Positions 61,565-64,000 of a DNA stretch of 64,000 bases are shown in pieces; within the stretch, counting starts at the first letter, position 1; each line of letters begins with the position of its first letter. Under the pieces are notes generated by a model. That model did not search any database. It was not told the origin of the DNA and saw only the letters and a program-made list of their open reading frames with translations. The position numbers were made by a program, and so were the translations under genes. Source of the stretch: RYN-230 sp963851025 (GTDB taxonomy: Bacteria > Actinomycetota > Actinomycetes > Streptosporangiales > Streptosporangiaceae); assembly GCA_963851025.1 (NCBI GenBank), contig CAWKOA010000010.1, positions 124,001 to 188,000 of the forward strand, given 5' to 3'.

Positions 61565-61661
61565 CTTTCCGTATTCTGGCACCAGTCCGGCCAACCGGCC
61601 TCACGTGCCCCGGAGCCTGGGGCGGCGCCCCGGCACCGCCACGGCACCGCCTAAGGTCTTA

Positions 61662-61671
61662 CTTATATAAG
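61662..61671. promoter_or_regulatory. AT-rich palindrome before the ArsR gene
   Basis: CTTATATAAG lies within an AAGG...CCTT frame, 22 bases upstream of the ArsR-type start and in the 129-base divergent spacer with the aldolase gene. It is a likely operator/promoter element for the ArsR protein. Confidence 0.45.
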
Positions 61672-61693
61672 CCTTCGCTGATATCTTGGCCTG

Positions 61694-62029
61694 GTGCACG
61701 CGTTCGACGTACTCGGCGATCCGGTGCGCCGCCGCATCCTGGAGCTGCTCGGGGACGGCGAGCTCACCTCCGGTGCGCTCTGCGAGGTGATCCAGCGTGA
61801 GTTCGGCATCTCCCAGCCGGCCGTCTCCCAGCACCTCAAGGTGCTGCGGGACAGCGGATTCGCCACGGTACGGCCGGACGGCGCGCGCCGCCTCTACGCG
61901 GTCGCGCACGAGCCGCTGCGCGGCATCGACGCCTGGCTCGACCAGTTCCGCCGGACCTGGACGCCGCACCTGGACGCGCTGGCCACCGAGCTGGCACGAG
62001 GCAAGCACGAGCGGAGGAAGAAACCATGA
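61694..62029 (+). CDS. ArsR-family winged-helix regulator
   Basis: 111 residues. The winged helix is DPVRRRILELLGDGELTSGALCEVIQREFGISQPAVSQHLKVLRDSGFATVRPDGARRLYAV. It lacks the CxC metal site of metal sensors and belongs to the subgroup that pairs with SRPBCC (AHSA1) proteins. The GTG start is preceded by an AT-rich palindrome. Its stop overlaps the ATG of the next gene (ATGA). Confidence 0.85.
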   Translation: MHAFDVLGDPVRRRILELLGDGELTSGALCEVIQREFGISQPAVSQHLKVLRDSGFATVRPDGARRLYAVAHEPLRGIDAWLDQFRRTWTPHLDALATELARGKHERRKKP

Positions 62030-62688
62030 TCGATGTGACCGGGGAGATCAGCGCGGTCCGCCGCGAGGTGGGCGGCCGGGTGCTGGAGGCGGGCCAGGCC
62101 CGCGTGGTCACGGTGTCCCGCAGCTACCAGGCCGAACTCGCCGACGTCTGGGACGCCTGCACCAACCCGGAACGCATCCCGCGCTGGTTCCTGCCGGTGA
62201 GCGGGGAGCTGAAGGAGGGCGGCCGGTACCAGCTGGAGGGCAACGCGGGCGGCACCATCACCCGCTGCGACCCGCCGCACGGCTTCGACGCGACCTGGGA
62301 GATGGGCGGTGACACGAGCTGGATCGAGCTGCGGCTGGCCGACGAGGGCGAGGGGCGGACCCTCTTCCGGCTGGACCACATCGCGCATGTGGACGACGAG
62401 CGGTGGGCGCAGTTCGGCCCCGGTGCGGTCGGGGTGGGCTGGGAAAGCGGGCTGATCGGCCTGTACCTGCACCTGACCACCCGGCAGGCGGTGGACCCGG
62501 CCAGGGTGGCCGAGTGGTCCGCGTCCGGGGAGGGCCGCCGGTTCCTGACCGCGTCCAGCGACGCCTGGTATGAGGCGAGCGTGGCCTCCGGCACCGACCC
62601 GGCCGGGGCCCGGGCGGCTGCCGACCGCACCACGGCGTTCTACACCGGCGCGCCCGAGCCCGGCGCCGGGGGCGGCCAGCCCGGCTGA
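62026..62688 (+). CDS. SRPBCC/AHSA1-domain protein
   Basis: 220 residues with the START-like fold: VSRSYQAELADVWDACTNPERIPRWFLPVSGELKEGG, TWEMGGDTSWIELRLAD, and the long C-terminal helix WESGLIGLYLHL. Together with an ArsR regulator this is a common actinomycete pair; the SRPBCC protein binds a hydrophobic ligand or acts as a co-chaperone-like factor. It is translationally coupled to the regulator. Confidence 0.85.
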   Translation: MIDVTGEISAVRREVGGRVLEAGQARVVTVSRSYQAELADVWDACTNPERIPRWFLPVSGELKEGGRYQLEGNAGGTITRCDPPHGFDATWEMGGDTSWIELRLADEGEGRTLFRLDHIAHVDDERWAQFGPGAVGVGWESGLIGLYLHLTTRQAVDPARVAEWSASGEGRRFLTASSDAWYEASVASGTDPAGARAAADRTTAFYTGAPEPGAGGGQPG

Positions 62689-62729
62689 CCGGGGCCCCGG
62701 TACCGTCTCTGGGCGCTGTCTCGGCTCAG

Positions 62730-63212
62730 CTACTGCAGCCCGCCTCGGACGGACGTGATGCGCTGCGTGTTGAAGCCGAGCCAGTGCATCCGGCCGGCGT
62801 AGCGCGCGTGCTCAACCTTGAGGCAGCGGTCCATGATCACCGTTACGCCGCCGTCCTCGGCGATCCGCGCGCCGTCGGCGCTGATCACGCCGAACTGGCA
62901 CCACAGGGCGCCGGCCTGGATCGCCACCGTCTCCCGCGCGATCCCCGGCAGGGCATCCGGCGCCCGGAAGACGTTCACGACGTCCACCGGCACGGGTATG
63001 TCCAGCAGGCTGGCGTAGCACGTCTCTCCGAGGATCTCGGTCTCGCGGGGATTCACGGGGATCACGCGGTAGCCGTGCCGCTTGAGGTAGTAGCCAACGA
63101 AGTTGCTGGCCCGCAGCTCGTTGCCGGACAGGCCCACGACCGCGATCGTCGTGGCGGTGTGCAGCACGCGCTGGATCGTCAGCGAATCCTGGTACCGGGT
63201 GAGATCGGTCAT
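62730..63212 (-). CDS. CoA-binding-domain protein
   Basis: 160 residues, a single CoA-binding (Rossmann) domain: TTIAVVGLSGNELRASNFVGYYLKRHGYRVIPVNPRE, then VDVVNVFRAPDALPGI, ALWCQFGVIS and VIMDRCLKVEHARY. It starts seven bases after the metY stop, a gene order I recall as common in actinomycetes, suggesting a link to sulfur or methionine metabolism. Reaction unknown. Confidence 0.85.
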   Translation of the reverse strand: MTDLTRYQDSLTIQRVLHTATTIAVVGLSGNELRASNFVGYYLKRHGYRVIPVNPRETEILGETCYASLLDIPVPVDVVNVFRAPDALPGIARETVAIQAGALWCQFGVISADGARIAEDGGVTVIMDRCLKVEHARYAGRMHWLGFNTQRITSVRGGLQ

Positions 63213-63219
63213 GCCGTCG

Positions 63220-64000
63220 CTACCTTCTTCCCACTGTCGCGGCGACCCGCGCGAAACCCTGCTCCAGATCCCAGATCAGATCCTCGACGGACTCGGTCCC
63301 GACCGACAGCCGTACCGTCCCTGGCCCGACGCCGGCGGCCTGCAGTTCGTCGTCGCCCAGCTGGCGGTGCGTCGTGCTGGCCGGGTGGATGATCAGGCTC
63401 TTGGCGTCTCCGACGTTCGCCAGGTGGGACCAGAGCGTCACGCCGCCGATGAGGCTCTGCCCGCCGGCCCGGCCACCGGCGCAGTCGAACGAGAACACCG
63501 CGCCGGCCCCGCGCGGCAGGTACTTCTCCACCAGCGGCCGGTACCTGCTCCCGGGCAGGCCGGGGTAGGTCACGTTCGACGCCAGCTCGTGCGACTCGAG
63601 GAACGCGGCCACCGCCCGCGCGTTGTTGACGTGACGTTCCATCCGCAGCGACAGCGTCTCGAGCCCCTGCAGGAACAGGAAGGCGTTGAGCGGCGCGAGC
63701 GCCGCGCCGAGATCGCGCAGGGTCTCGGCCCGGAGCTTCATCAGATAGCCGTACGTCCCGAACGTCTCGTGGAACTGCAGGCCGTGGTAGGCCGGCGACG
63801 GATCCGCCACCACGGGGAACCGGCCATTGGACCAGTTGAACGTGCCCGACTCGACGACGACGCCGCCGATGCTCGTGCCGTGGCCGCCGATGAACTTGGT
63901 CGCCGAGTGGATCACGATGTCGGCACCCCATTCGATCGGGCGGCACAGGTACGGCGTCGCGAACGTGCTGTCCACGATCAGCGGCAGCTCGTGCTCGTGC
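63220..64000 (-). CDS. metY: O-acetylhomoserine sulfhydrylase/aminocarboxypropyltransferase (MetY-type), 5' end outside window
   Basis: The C-terminal 260 or so residues of a Cys/Met-metabolism PLP enzyme. The PLP lysine is in DIVIHSATKFIGGHG, followed by GTFNWSNGRFP and HGLQFHETFGTYGYLMKLRAE. Later come the NNARAVAAFLESH and FSFDCAGG strands, and SLIIHPASTTHRQL near the end. The GG-x-S-IGG and FNWSNG features favour MetY (direct sulfhydrylation of O-acetylhomoserine) over MetB. Followed by the CoA-binding gene in the same operon. Confidence 0.85.
   Translation of the reverse strand, partial: HEHELPLIVDSTFATPYLCRPIEWGADIVIHSATKFIGGHGTSIGGVVVESGTFNWSNGRFPVVADPSPAYHGLQFHETFGTYGYLMKLRAETLRDLGAALAPLNAFLFLQGLETLSLRMERHVNNARAVAAFLESHELASNVTYPGLPGSRYRPLVEKYLPRGAGAVFSFDCAGGRAGGQSLIGGVTLWSHLANVGDAKSLIIHPASTTHRQLGDDELQAAGVGPGTVRLSVGTESVEDLIWDLEQGFARVAATVGRR

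Overview
The window is very GC-rich, with G or C at nearly every third codon position. It carries typical actinomycete families: a Pup-ligase (PafA) homologue, a PF04672-type SAM methyltransferase, DUF1707, an F420/FMN split-barrel protein, MalT-like LuxR giants, and secreted chitinase and discoidin proteins. I infer a high-GC Actinomycetota chromosome, probably a filamentous, soil-type actinomycete. I see no rRNA, tRNA, insertion sequence, prophage or CRISPR array.

Layout. 0-8.4 kb: a partial VOC protein diverging from a class II aldolase-like protein without its metal histidines, DUF429, an L,D-transpeptidase, a TPR protein, an MFS pump with a beta-helix protein, and DUF1810. 8.4-16.2 kb: a membrane molybdopterin oxidoreductase, a fasciclin lipoprotein, a DHA2 efflux pump, a spermidine-synthase-like protein, a fumarylacetoacetase-family/epimerase pair and a small membrane protein. 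16.2-28.2 kb, all minus strand: a sacsin-like GHKL ATPase, a GH18 chitinase behind a 33-bp perfect palindrome, a double-discoidin beta-helix protein, an M1 metallopeptidase, a split-barrel protein, a methyltransferase and a Tat-exported flavin oxidase. 28.5-30.6 kb: a divergent cassette with a HTH protein and a stand-alone Clp-N protein on one side and a truncated, active-site-altered PafA paralogue on the other, around two identical palindromes. 30.7-34.8 kb: a VapBC-type toxin-antitoxin pair, a decayed folP remnant and a PabB-PabC-PabA fusion. 35-40.5 kb: an ABC permease and ATPase facing a NarL-type two-component system. 40.9-52.5 kb: an MBL-fold protein without its HxHxDH region, YbjQ and DUF1707, a MOSC/flavin/2Fe-2S fusion, a DUF2207-like membrane protein, two MalT-like LuxR regulators and a methyltransferase. 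52.7-64 kb: an M16 peptidase pair, an AraC regulator, an aldo/keto reductase, VOC and GNAT proteins, an ECF sigma factor with its partner, fructose-bisphosphate aldolase class I, an ArsR/SRPBCC pair, and MetY (cut by the window end) with a CoA-binding protein.

Nine genes (ten sites) are interrupted by one-base shifts, several of them in short G/C runs, although both sides still read as the same intact family. This looks more like indel error in the sequence than real decay. I report those loci as frameshifted and keep them apart from real losses, where sequence is missing in frame or several lesions accumulate: folP, the MBL protein and the PafA-like carboxyl terminus.

The best candidate for something new is the HTH / Clp-N / PafA-like cassette. 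It joins a protease-adaptor-type domain with a Pup-ligase relative that has lost the two amino-terminal glutamates matching PafA Glu9 and Glu11, plus its whole C-terminal domain, all apparently under one shared operator region.
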